Positions 1 to 6,978 of a DNA stretch of 11,765 bases are shown in pieces. Source of the DNA: Acidobacteriota bacterium (GTDB lineage Bacteria > Acidobacteriota > UBA6911 > RPQK01 > JAPXNP01); the NCBI GenBank assembly GCA_030614585.1, contig JAUWTT010000066.1, positions 1-11,765 on the forward strand, in the 5' to 3' direction. A program made the position numbers and the translations under genes. Under the pieces are notes generated by a model. That model ran no database searches. It was given only the letters and a program-made list of their open reading frames with translations, and was not told where the DNA came from. The number at the start of each line of letters is the position of its first letter. Position 1 is the stretch's first letter.

Positions 1-60
1 CTGAAAGAACCCGGCTCCGCTTAACGCTTCACAGCGATCCACTCGAAGTCCCGGGAGGAA

Positions 61-101
61 GATGACCTTCCAGGTCGTCATGACAGGCAGGGATGCCTGT
101 C
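61..101. repeat. Inverted doublet of short hairpin repeats (copies 1 and 2)
   Basis: Copy 1 (61-79) reads GATGACC-TTCCA-GGTCGTC, a 7-bp stem with one T-G wobble and a 5-nt loop. Copy 2 (82-101) reads GACAGGCA-GGGA-TGCCTGTC, a perfect 8-bp stem, and is in the opposite orientation. They meet at the palindrome GTCATGAC (77-84). The same junction joins a second doublet at 6979-7018, so this is a repeated arrangement rather than a chance hairpin. It resembles REP/REPIN-type elements in form. No transposase is visible in the window. Confidence 0.75.
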
Positions 102-113
102 CCACGGGGGGAA

Positions 114-133
114 GATGGCCTTCCAGGCCCGTC
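114..133. repeat. Single hairpin repeat (copy 3)
   Basis: GATGGCC-TTCCA-GGCCCGTC: same loop, same GAT and GTC ends and same purine-rich GGAA flank as copy 1, but a GGCC/GGCC stem and one extra C on the 3' arm. No inverted partner is seen downstream, so it appears to be a solo copy. Confidence 0.65.
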
Positions 134-279
134 ACTACGGAGCCGATTTCCCTCAGGACCAGCTGGGAACTTAGCTTCCGCCATGCAGCCTGAGGAGAAT
201 AGCGGGTCAATGCATAGAGCGGAGAATTCGGACTAACATCGGATCGCATCTAATCTGGAAACCGAGTTTCGTGATCCGC
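134..279. other. Non-coding leader region upstream of the RACo-like gene
   Basis: No credible coding region. It contains one 7-bp inverted repeat, CCTCAGG (151-157) with CCTGAGG (189-195), separated by 31 nt that include AGCT (161-164) and AGCT (173-176). No T-tract follows, so it is not a convincing terminator. Nothing else is recognised here. Confidence 0.4.
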
Positions 280-288
280 TGCTATACT
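280..288 (+). promoter_or_regulatory. Candidate extended -10 promoter element for the RACo-like gene
   Basis: TGCTATACT matches an extended -10 (TGn followed by a hexamer one base from TATAAT). No good -35 hexamer lies at 16-18 bp spacing. If used, transcription would begin near 295, only about 20 nt before the start codon and just ahead of the Shine-Dalgarno sequence. Inferred from sequence only. Confidence 0.35.
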
Positions 289-313
289 CATCGCCGTAAG
301 GAGATGAGACAGG

Positions 314-1936
314 TTGGCGGTTACAGCACGAATTAACACTCTAGAAGTCGAGGCACCTGCAGGTTCGACCCTCTTTGAACTAGCCGACGCATTAGGCATC
401 CAAGTCCAGAACTCGTGTCAGAAGCAGGGAAAGTGTCGCGAGTGCCTGGTCGAAGTTGTGGAAGGGATGGAACTGCTAAGCCCTCGAACGATTGAGGAAA
501 CGGCTCTCAGAGGTAACTTCCGACTTGCGTGTAAGGCGAGGATTCAAGCAGAGGTTGGAACCATTCACTGCAACACTTTGCGACGTGGCTCTCTCCGTAT
601 CGAGGACTCGGCACATGAGTTGGCGGTCCGAAACAGAGCCTCCTGCTTTGACCCTGCCGTCAGGCGATCGCGTGACCGGGTACTGGTTGATGGAATAGAC
701 GTAGATCGGTTTCCGGGAGCCCTGTTCGGCCTCGCGCTGGACCTGGGTACGACAACGGTCGTGGTCCGATTGGTTGATCTCATCGAGGGACAGGTGGTTG
801 CCTCACAGTCTTTTGAGAATCCGCAGAGGTTTGCCGGGAGCGATGTCATGTCCCGAATCCGTTATGACGGAGAAGACGGAGGCCAACTGTTAAGGAAAGT
901 GTTGCTCGGCTACCTGGCAGATGCGATACGGGTTCTTCCCTGTCGGCCTCACGAGATCTACGAGACGGTCGTAGCCGGTAATACAACCATGAGGGACCTG
1001 TTCTTTGGTTTGAACATCCAAAGCATTGGCGTTAAACCGTTCCGGTCACTGGTTGAGTCCGAGTATCGTGCCGGCAAACGAACTCAGACAGCTATCGAAA
1101 TAGGTGGAGATCAAGCAGGGTTCCCTATGAATCCAAGGGGCCGAGTCTATGGGCTTCCATTGATCGGATCTCATGTGGGGGCCGACGCTGCAGCTTGTCT
1201 TCTGGCAGTCAATCTACAGGATGAAGAAGGTGTAGTTGCTGTCATGGATATCGGTACCAATACGGAGTTGGTAATCAGAACGCGTACCCGTGTCCTGGCT
1301 GCTTCCTGCCCGGCGGGACCCGCTTTCGAAGGTGGAGGAGTTAGTTGCGGTATACCCGCTTTGGAGGGTGCCATTGAGAGGGTGAAATTCTCCAACTCCG
1401 GTTCGGTCACTTGCGAAGTCATCGGAGACAGAGTTCCCGAGGGAATATGCGGTTCAGGATTGGTGGATCTTCTGTCTGAACTTCGTCGAACCGGAAAGAT
1501 CAACGACAGGGGGCGCCTGACAGACGGTCCGGGAGCCTTTGTTGTCGATGAAGAACACTCCATCATCTTGAGTGAGGAGGATATCAGTAACCTGGCACAG
1601 GCCAAGGCTGCCAACGTTGCGGGGCTCATGATCACAATGAAGCAGGCAGAAGCGGAGTACTCGGCGATTGATCGGTTTTATCTGTGTGGCGCTTTTGCCA
1701 GGCACACGGATTTCGAGGCCGCCAAGAGAATCGGTCTTCTGCCCGACATTCCTGAAGAGACGGTTTTCCAGCTTGGTAATGCAGCCATCGAAGGTGCAAC
1801 AACTGCTCTTCTGTCTACGAAGTGTCGCCGCCGGCTCGAGGGCTTCGTGACGGAAATCGAGCATCTGGAATTGGAGACCGATCCGGATTTCTTTAACACC
1901 TTCGTGGACGGTTGCCTTTTCAGGCCATATCAATAG
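314..1936 (+). CDS. RACo-like ferredoxin/ASKHA ATPase (corrinoid activation protein)
   Basis: A 540-residue protein with two recognisable parts. The N-terminal 2Fe-2S ferredoxin-like domain (about residues 5-85) has cluster ligands Cys35, Cys41, Cys44 and Cys73 in the C-x5-C-x2-C...C pattern. The C-terminal ASKHA/DUF4445 part has a phosphate-1 motif DLGTTT at 143-148, a phosphate-2 motif DIGTNT at 312-317, a CGSG segment near 380 and a late FYLCGAFARH segment. Family knowledge: RACo proteins use ATP to drive one-electron reduction of inactive Co(II) corrinoid proteins in methyl-transfer pathways; they are soluble and cytoplasmic. The start is TTG at 314, preceded by AAGGAG (298-303); the nearby ATG at 304 is out of frame and closes after ten codons. 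No corrinoid protein or methyltransferase is in the window, so its partner is unknown and probably lies upstream or elsewhere. No terminator is obvious downstream. Confidence 0.88.
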   Translation: MAVTARINTLEVEAPAGSTLFELADALGIQVQNSCQKQGKCRECLVEVVEGMELLSPRTIEETALRGNFRLACKARIQAEVGTIHCNTLRRGSLRIEDSAHELAVRNRASCFDPAVRRSRDRVLVDGIDVDRFPGALFGLALDLGTTTVVVRLVDLIEGQVVASQSFENPQRFAGSDVMSRIRYDGEDGGQLLRKVLLGYLADAIRVLPCRPHEIYETVVAGNTTMRDLFFGLNIQSIGVKPFRSLVESEYRAGKRTQTAIEIGGDQAGFPMNPRGRVYGLPLIGSHVGADAAACLLAVNLQDEEGVVAVMDIGTNTELVIRTRTRVLAASCPAGPAFEGGGVSCGIPALEGAIERVKFSNSGSVTCEVIGDRVPEGICGSGLVDLLSELRRTGKINDRGRLTDGPGAFVVDEEHSIILSEEDISNLAQAKAANVAGLMITMKQAEAEYSAIDRFYLCGAFARHTDFEAAKRIGLLPDIPEETVFQLGNAAIEGATTALLSTKCRRRLEGFVTEIEHLELETDPDFFNTFVDGCLFRPYQ

Positions 1937-1961
1937 AAGCATTCGAAGGGTTATGCGACTG

Positions 1962-1998
1962 GGGGAAAGACTTTCAACGTCCACGTTGACTGTTCCCC
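1962..1998. other. Nested inverted repeat between the RACo-like gene and moxR
   Basis: An inner perfect stem CAACGT-CC-ACGTTG (1975-1988) sits inside outer arms GGGGAA (1962-1967) and TTCCCC (1993-1998). No T-run follows, so it is not a typical intrinsic terminator. It overlaps the candidate -35 element of the bat operon, so it could be an operator-like site or mRNA structure; function is inferred only from position. Confidence 0.4.
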
Positions 1999-2013
1999 GG
2001 ACTGGTGTAGGAT
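1986..2013 (+). promoter_or_regulatory. Candidate sigma-70-type promoter for the bat operon
   Basis: TTGACT (1986-1991, five of six to consensus), a 16-bp spacer, then TAGGAT (2008-2013, four of six). It would give a 5' leader of about 75 nt before the moxR start. It is the only credible promoter pair I see in the 159-nt gap, and its -35 hexamer overlaps the inverted repeat at 1962-1998. Confidence 0.4.
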
Positions 2014-2095
2014 TGCCCCATCGGCAGTTAAAATGATCCAACTACTGTGTTTTGTTCAAATGGACAGATTCTGACAAAAGAGGGAGCACAAACCC

Positions 2096-3079
2096 ATGCC
2101 AGCAAGAGATTCGATCCTGGAACTGAAGAACCGGATGGGACGCTCGATTATCGGGCAGGAAGGTATTATCGAGCGCTTGCTGATCGGTCTTCTGTCGAAC
2201 GGCAACATTCTGGTCGAGGGGCTTCCTGGTCTCGCCAAGACACGTGCGGTGAAGAGCCTGGCAAAGAACTTGGCCGCGGGCCGCAGTCGCATCCAGTTTA
2301 CGCCTGACCTGTTACCGTCAGACATAACCGGAACGGAGGTTTACTACTCAGTGGACGGGAAGGGCGAGTTTCAGTTCCAACCTGGCCCCATCTTCAGCAA
2401 CATCGTTCTTGCAGACGAGATCAATCGTGCGCCTGCCAAGGTTCAGGCTGCGCTGCTGGAAGCCATGGAAGAAGGGCAAGTGACGGTGGCGGGTAAAACC
2501 CACAAGCTTCCCCAGCTCTTCATGGTGATGGCCACCCAGAATCCGATCGAACAGGAGGGCACTTATCCCTTGCCGGAGGCTCAGATGGATCGCTTTCTGA
2601 TGCAGGTTATGATCACCTACCCCGATGCAGCTTCGGAGGTGAAAGTAGTGCGTCTGGTTCGGGGAGAGGAACTGCCGGATCATGCTGCATCAGGTGACCA
2701 GCTGCAAGAGGAAACAGCGATCCCGCAAGAAGCCATATTTACAGCCAGAGAGGAAATTCACGAGATTCACGTTTCCGAAAGCATTGAGCAGTACATCGTG
2801 GACTTGATCAATGCCACCCGCTATCCCGAACGATACAGCGAGGAACTGAGAAAGTGGATTCAAGTTGGAGCCAGCCCCCGGGGTGGGATCGGCCTGGACA
2901 AGTGTTCGAGAGTCAATGCCTGGTTGAACAATCGTGACCATGTTACGCCCGATGACATCCGGGCGATCGTGCATGACGTGCTCCGGCATCGCATCATGCT
3001 GAGCTATGAGGCAAATGCGGAGGGTATCAAGTCGGATCAGGTGATCGCTGAGATCGTGAAGCTGGTGGCTGTTGCGTAG
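2096..3079 (+). CDS. MoxR-family AAA+ ATPase
   Basis: A 327-residue cytoplasmic MoxR ATPase of normal family length. Visible motifs are Walker A GLPGLAKT (42-49), Walker B IVLADE (103-108), the MoxR signature around EINRAPAKVQAALLEAM, sensor 1 Asn in ATQNP (146-150), an arginine in QMDRF (163-167), and the C-terminal lid with GASPRGG. The ATG is preceded by AGGGAG (2081-2086) at good spacing. MoxR proteins act as chaperone-like ATPases that couple nucleotide hydrolysis to vWA-domain partners. Here it is the first gene of a full bat-type set, with DUF58, DUF4381-like, two vWA, TPR and BatD genes following. The stop codon lies only five bases before a heptamer repeat array, which separates it unusually from the DUF58 gene. 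Confidence 0.95.
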   Translation: MPARDSILELKNRMGRSIIGQEGIIERLLIGLLSNGNILVEGLPGLAKTRAVKSLAKNLAAGRSRIQFTPDLLPSDITGTEVYYSVDGKGEFQFQPGPIFSNIVLADEINRAPAKVQAALLEAMEEGQVTVAGKTHKLPQLFMVMATQNPIEQEGTYPLPEAQMDRFLMQVMITYPDAASEVKVVRLVRGEELPDHAASGDQLQEETAIPQEAIFTAREEIHEIHVSESIEQYIVDLINATRYPERYSEELRKWIQVGASPRGGIGLDKCSRVNAWLNNRDHVTPDDIRAIVHDVLRHRIMLSYEANAEGIKSDQVIAEIVKLVAVA

Positions 3080-3084
3080 CGGTT

Positions 3085-3112
3085 GGTTATCGGTTATCGG
3101 TAATCAGTGATC
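3085..3112 (+). repeat. Left heptamer array of the moxR/DUF58 cassette
   Basis: Four consecutive 7-mers, GGTTATC, GGTTATC, GGTAATC and AGTGATC, starting six bases after the moxR stop codon. Degenerate GGTGAAC-like units continue to about 3135. The reverse complement of the same unit (GATAACC) is tandemly repeated at 3411-3438, so the two arrays form inverted ends around the intervening sequence. Confidence 0.8.
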
Positions 3113-3228
3113 GGGGGGAACGGTGAACGGTCGATACTTGTCGGCGGGGTCGCAGTTTTGGCACTGAGCATCGTTATTGGTATTTGAGCCGTTAACCAAC
3201 CGCCAACCATCGACGAAGGATTTGCATA

Positions 3229-3429
3229 ATGATTGACCAACGGGAATACGGACACGCCTTTTCCTTCAAGGAACTTAAGGTTTATCGGATCTCTGACACG
3301 ATCTCTCGTAAGGTATTCAGTCTTTCCAGGGAGTTCCCAAAGGAGGAGCGGTATGCTCTTACTGATCAGTTCCGTCGAGCTTCTAGATCGGCAGAACTGC
3401 TAATTTATCCGATAACCGATAACCGATAA
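3229..3429 (+). pseudogene. Truncated four-helix-bundle (S23/IVR-type) protein gene
   Basis: The 66-residue reading frame begins like members of the four-helix-bundle family related to ORFs in 23S rRNA intervening sequences: FKELKVYRISDTISRKVF, then a SREFPKEERYALTDQFRRAS stretch. Family members are usually about 115-125 residues; this one breaks off right after the QxRRAS segment and its last residues (YPITDNR) are simply the translated heptamer repeat. It keeps a good Shine-Dalgarno (AAGGA, 3216-3220, 8 nt from ATG), so a short peptide could still be made, but it lacks the second half of the bundle. It sits between inverted heptamer arrays inside the bat operon, suggesting a decayed inserted cassette rather than an operon member. 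No function is assigned; the family's role is poorly defined. Confidence 0.7.
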
Positions 3430-3438
3430 CCGATGACC
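3411..3438 (-). repeat. Right heptamer array of the moxR/DUF58 cassette
   Basis: GATAACC three times (3411-3431) followed by GATGACC (3432-3438), the reverse complement of the left array's GGTTATC unit. It contains the TAA stop of the four-helix-bundle fragment (3427-3429) and the ATG of the DUF58 gene (3433-3435), so no Shine-Dalgarno sequence precedes that start. Confidence 0.8.
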
Positions 3439-4362
3439 GATTCGCGAATTTACACAAACCTAAAGGACCTGATCCGACTCGAGCACAAAGCTCGTGGCTT
3501 CAATTTTCTGCCTCGCCAACCGGTTCACAGCATTCTGAGCGGACGCCACGCTTCAAGGCTTCGAGGAAGGGGTCTGAACTTCGAGGAGATTCGAGGCTAT
3601 TTGCCGGGCGATGATATTCGTACCATTGACTGGAAGGTTACTGCACGAACCCAGAAACCCCATGTACGGGTCTACACCGAGGAACAGGATCGGCCCGCTC
3701 TTCTGGTGGTCGACCAACGGTTACCCATGTTCTACGGGACCCGGGAGATGATGAAGTCAGTGACAGCTGCCCATTTAGCGGCGCTGGGTGCATGGCGGGT
3801 CTTTCATGCTGGCGATCGAGTGGGGGCCATTGTTTTCAACGACACTGAGATTCGAGAAATCCGCCCGCACCGAAGCCGACGCCGTGTGATGGAGATCCTG
3901 CAAGTGGTGTTGGAAAAGAACCATGAACTTAAGGCGGAAACTGAGACTCGTCCCAGTTATGGAATGCTCAATCAGGCACTGGATCGCGCTCTTCGCCTGG
4001 CTAAGCACGACTATCTGGTGGTGGTCATTAGCGATTTTGCCGGGGCGGACGAGGAGACGAAACGTTTGATGCTGTTGATGGCACAACACAACGATGTAAT
4101 CGCTGCACTTGTGTATGACCCTTCAGCCCTTAGCTTCCCATCCGGCGGCCGACTGGTCGTCAGCGAGGGAGAACTCCAAATTGAGCTGGATCTTGGAGAG
4201 AAGAAGGTCTACGAGCCGATTGCCGAGCATTTCAAAGCAAGAGTCCGCGAAGTGGCCGAGTTCCTCAGGAAGATGGGTGTGCCGGTGCTCCCGATTCAGA
4301 CCGTGGGAGACCCTGTCGAACAGATTCGACGCCAACTTGGATATGTTCCCAAAGGCATCTAA
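3433..4362 (+). CDS. DUF58 domain protein of the bat/MoxR operon
   Basis: A 309-residue DUF58 protein. The family signature is clear near residues 45-75: FEEIRGYLPGDDIRTIDWKV followed by AR and a HVRVYTEE segment. A vWA-like fold follows, with the first metal-site position replaced by VVDQRLP and a later VVVISDFAGADEE strand-loop, so metal binding is doubtful, as is common in this family. No membrane segment is evident. The protein normally sits directly after MoxR and is thought to work with it. The start at 3433 is fixed on the 5' side by an in-frame TAA two codons upstream (3427-3429). It has no Shine-Dalgarno because a heptamer repeat array fills that position; translation may rely on re-initiation from the preceding fragment's stop. 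The stop codon is 11 bases before the next start. Confidence 0.92.
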   Translation: MTDSRIYTNLKDLIRLEHKARGFNFLPRQPVHSILSGRHASRLRGRGLNFEEIRGYLPGDDIRTIDWKVTARTQKPHVRVYTEEQDRPALLVVDQRLPMFYGTREMMKSVTAAHLAALGAWRVFHAGDRVGAIVFNDTEIREIRPHRSRRRVMEILQVVLEKNHELKAETETRPSYGMLNQALDRALRLAKHDYLVVVISDFAGADEETKRLMLLMAQHNDVIAALVYDPSALSFPSGGRLVVSEGELQIELDLGEKKVYEPIAEHFKARVREVAEFLRKMGVPVLPIQTVGDPVEQIRRQLGYVPKGI

Positions 4363-4373
4363 GGACATTGCGG

Positions 4374-4874
4374 ATGGAAGAGACCCAAGAAGCCCTGTTG
4401 AATCTGCAAGAGTTGCCGCTGCCAGAGCCAGTCAGCTATTTGCCTCAAACCGTGGGCTGGTACGTGCTGGCAGGTTTGGCATTTTTCGCTTTCTTGCTTC
4501 TTGTCAGGTTTTTACATCGCCGCAGGCAAGCCAACCGTTATCGCCGTGAAGCCCTGGTTCAGCTCAAAGAGATCGAAAGGGGATTGGAGAATGAGCGGCG
4601 GGAAGCTGCCCTGGCGGCCATTCCGGTGCTGGTGAAACGGACCGTTCTCGCTTTTGCTCCGCGGGAAGCTGTGGCTACTTCGAGCGGAAGTGATTGGTTG
4701 TCCTACCTTGACTCAACTCTCGACGGATCATCTTTTTCCGAGGGTCCGGGAAGGCTGCTCCCGGAATTGTCCTACTGTGCACAGGCTCGTCTCGGGAAGA
4801 TCTCAGATCATGAAATAAGCGAACTGTTGGCACTTCTGCACCTGTGGATCAGGAGGCATCGTGCTCGCGTTTGA
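4374..4874 (+). CDS. DUF4381-like single-pass membrane protein of the bat operon
   Basis: A 166-residue protein with a short N-terminal segment rich in Leu and Pro (NLQELPLPEPVSYLPQTVGW), one hydrophobic membrane helix (about residues 29-48, ending in RFLHRRRQ), then a basic and helical cytoplasmic domain. The pattern LPxPxxxxxxPxxxGW, one helix, then a small helical domain matches the DUF4381 family found between DUF58 and vWA genes in bat operons. I chose ATG 4374 because AAGGA (4361-4365) is 8 nt upstream; a TTG two codons earlier (4368) is the alternative. The 3' end overlaps the next gene by 14 bases, which supports translational coupling. Its molecular role is not established; a membrane adaptor is a reasonable inference. 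Confidence 0.82.
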   Translation: MEETQEALLNLQELPLPEPVSYLPQTVGWYVLAGLAFFAFLLLVRFLHRRRQANRYRREALVQLKEIERGLENERREAALAAIPVLVKRTVLAFAPREAVATSSGSDWLSYLDSTLDGSSFSEGPGRLLPELSYCAQARLGKISDHEISELLALLHLWIRRHRARV

Positions 4875-5877
4875 ATATCCCTGGGTGTTCTTGATCATTC
4901 CGCTCCCCATTCTGGTCTGGGTTCTTCTTCCGCCCTACCGAGAAGAGCAGGAGGCTGTCCGGATTCCGTTCTTTGATCAATTAGCTGAGCTGACCGGACT
5001 GAAACCTACACCTGGTGCGGTGATCCTCAAAACCAACATCCTCCAGAAGTTGGTTGCGCCTATTGCCTGGCTTCTGATCGTGGCGGCTTTGGCGTGTCCG
5101 CAATGGATCGAGGACCCGATTGAGCGGATCGAATCAGCACGGGATCTGATGCTGGCAGTGGATCTCTCGCAGTCGATGGAGGTTCGGGACTTTGTCGATC
5201 CCGAGGGAAATAGAATTGACCGACTGGAAGCGGTGAAGTTGGTTCTGGACGATTTCATTACCCGCCGCGAGGGAGACCGGATTGGATTGATCGTCTTTGG
5301 CGGAGCGGCTTACCCTCAAGTGCCCTTTACTCTCGATCATGCGAGCTGCCGCATACTCTTGGAGCAGGCGCGCATCGGTATGGCGGGCCCAAGAACTTCC
5401 ATCGGAGATGCTATCGGCCTGGCAATCCAGCAATTCGAAGCCAGCCAGGTGGAAGAACGAGTTCTGATTCTGCTTACAGATGGAAATGATACCGGAAGCA
5501 AAATGCCCCCTCTCAAAGCAGCTGAGATCGCTGCCCAGAATGGCATCCTGATCCACACAATCGGCATTGGTGATCCTCAGGCATCTGGAGAAGATAAGGT
5601 GGACCTCGAGGCTTTAGGCGAAATTGCTGAATCTACGGGCGGCCGCTCGTTCCGAGGTGAAGACTTGGAGCAGCTAGAGCAGATCTACGCGACCTTGGAT
5701 GAGATGACTCCTCACAACTACGAGCGATTTACCTATCGTCCCAAGATACCCCTTTACTATTGGCCACTGGGTATAGCTGTAGGCCTGATGGTGGCTTACC
5801 ACCTTCTGATGCATGCTTTGGCGCTTTTGGCCCGGTTGAAGAAAACTCCGGTGAATGTGGCAGGAGAGCAGGTCTGA
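4861..5877 (+). CDS. BatA-like membrane-anchored vWA protein
   Basis: A 338-residue BatA-type protein. An N-terminal hydrophobic helix (about 6-24) and a second one (about 65-80) are followed by a vWA domain (about 95-285) and a C-terminal membrane helix (about 300-325). The MIDAS is intact at its first motif, D101-L-S103-Q-S105, and LLTDGND carries the later Asp. Family members also begin with F-E/x-x-P-W and a proline-rich helix, as here (FEYPWVFLIIPLP). The GTG start overlaps the upstream gene by 14 bases and is preceded by a strong AGGAGG (4851-4856), though spacing is short at four bases. The vWA domain is expected to face the periplasm or cytoplasm depending on topology, and to bind partners through a bound divalent metal. 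The downstream vWA gene follows without a gap. Confidence 0.93.
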   Translation: MLAFEYPWVFLIIPLPILVWVLLPPYREEQEAVRIPFFDQLAELTGLKPTPGAVILKTNILQKLVAPIAWLLIVAALACPQWIEDPIERIESARDLMLAVDLSQSMEVRDFVDPEGNRIDRLEAVKLVLDDFITRREGDRIGLIVFGGAAYPQVPFTLDHASCRILLEQARIGMAGPRTSIGDAIGLAIQQFEASQVEERVLILLTDGNDTGSKMPPLKAAEIAAQNGILIHTIGIGDPQASGEDKVDLEALGEIAESTGGRSFRGEDLEQLEQIYATLDEMTPHNYERFTYRPKIPLYYWPLGIAVGLMVAYHLLMHALALLARLKKTPVNVAGEQV

Positions 5878-5878
5878 A

Positions 5879-6883
5879 ATGAACTGGGCTATTCTCGAAC
5901 AGTTTCATTTCCTACGCCCCTACTGGCTGGGATTGATTCCCGCGGCGGTCTTGCTCTACTGGGTTGTGGGAGCACGCGAGGACGTGAGATCACGCTGGAA
6001 AGGAATCGTTGCGCCACACTTGCTCGACCACCTGATTGTAGGCAAACGTAGTGTCTGGCGGTTTAGGCCCATCCACCTCATTTGCCTCATCATTGGGATC
6101 GGTGCGTTGGCACTTGCGGGGCCAACCTGGGAACGGGAACTTCCACCCTTTACGGAGGACAAAGCGCCCTTGGTGGTGGTTCTGAGCCTCTCGCAATCGA
6201 TGGATGCTATTGACGTCCAACCGACCAGGCTGGAGCGGGCTAAACAGAAGATCAGGGATTTGCTCGGTCTGCGCCAGGGTTCCCGATCAGCGCTGATTGT
6301 TTATTCGGGGACAGCCCACATGGTTTTACCATTGACGGACGATCCATCCTTGATTGAGCTGTTCCTATCCTCGCTATCGACGGATTTGATGCCCGTACAA
6401 GGCCGGGATGCGGCTGCAGGGCTGAGAGCCGCAGAGGAGTTGTTGGATCGAGAGGAAGTCCCCGGGTCCATTCTCATTGTGACTGACGGGATCGAAGCGG
6501 AAGATTTCTCTGTTTTTGAGGAACACTCGAAGCGCAGTCACGACCAGATCATAGTCTTGGCTGTGGGAACCTCTCAGGGTGGACCAATCCTTGTTGGGGA
6601 GAATCGTTTCCGTACTGATTCAGCGGGCCGGCGGGTTGTCACTCGGATGGATGTTGAGAGGTTTAGACAACTACAGTCCCAGGTGGGGATACCGGTAACC
6701 ACAGCCACCTTGGACAACAAAGACGTGGAATGGATTCAGGGAAAGGTCCAGAGTCATTTGGAAATTGTGCAGCAGGAAACTGCAGAGACCCGTTGGCGAG
6801 ATTTCGGCTACTACCTGGTTCTACCGATTGCAATATTAGCCGCTCTTTGGTTTCGCCGTGGCTGGACGGTGCGGTGGCCGTAG
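5879..6883 (+). CDS. BatB-like membrane-anchored vWA protein with altered MIDAS
   Basis: A 334-residue BatB-type protein: HFLRPYWLGLIPAAVLLYWV starts an N-terminal membrane helix, a second helix lies at about 65-80 (LICLIIGIGALALAGP), a vWA domain spans about 95-290, and a final helix (YYLVLPIAILAALWF) is near the C-terminus. The typical PTRLERAK segment follows the MIDAS loop. The first MIDAS motif reads S103-L-S105-Q-S107 where the family normally has Asp at the first position; codon AGC at 6185-6187. The Thr (PLTDDPS) and later Asp (IVTDG) positions are kept. I chose ATG 5879, one base after the upstream stop codon, because AGGAG (5862-5866) precedes it and homologs start at this point; ATG 5855 in the same frame is the alternative. 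In Proteobacteria this protein is often fused to a TPR region, which is a separate gene here. Confidence 0.92.
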   Translation: MNWAILEQFHFLRPYWLGLIPAAVLLYWVVGAREDVRSRWKGIVAPHLLDHLIVGKRSVWRFRPIHLICLIIGIGALALAGPTWERELPPFTEDKAPLVVVLSLSQSMDAIDVQPTRLERAKQKIRDLLGLRQGSRSALIVYSGTAHMVLPLTDDPSLIELFLSSLSTDLMPVQGRDAAAGLRAAEELLDREEVPGSILIVTDGIEAEDFSVFEEHSKRSHDQIIVLAVGTSQGGPILVGENRFRTDSAGRRVVTRMDVERFRQLQSQVGIPVTTATLDNKDVEWIQGKVQSHLEIVQQETAETRWRDFGYYLVLPIAILAALWFRRGWTVRWP

Positions 6884-6894
6884 GGCGGGGGACT

Positions 6895-6954
6895 GGTGAT
6901 CGGTAATCGGTGATCGGTGACCGAGCCTTTAGCGAAGGAGGGTAAGTGGTAAGA
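6895..6954 (+). repeat. Heptamer repeat arrays after the BatB-like gene
   Basis: Four 7-mers (GGTGATC, GGTAATC, GGTGATC, GGTGACC; 6895-6922) begin 11 bases after the stop codon and match the unit type of the left array at 3085. After a short unrelated spacer come two 7-mers of another type, GGTAAGT and GGTAAGA (6941-6954), related to the array at 7799-7847. No inverted partner array is seen nearby. Confidence 0.7.
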
Positions 6955-6978
6955 AATGGATTGGCGCGTGGTGGGGAG

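Noticed and set aside
304..336. ATG at 304 as start of the first gene
   Set aside because: Out of frame with the ferredoxin/ASKHA reading frame and stops after ten codons; TTG at 314 fits the Shine-Dalgarno and the domain start.
1454..2041. 195-codon minus-strand frame overlapping the RACo-like gene
   Set aside because: Antisense shadow of a well-supported coding region, with no family resemblance.
3085..3438. CRISPR-like array from short repeats
   Set aside because: Units are contiguous 7-mers without unique spacers, and no cas genes are present.
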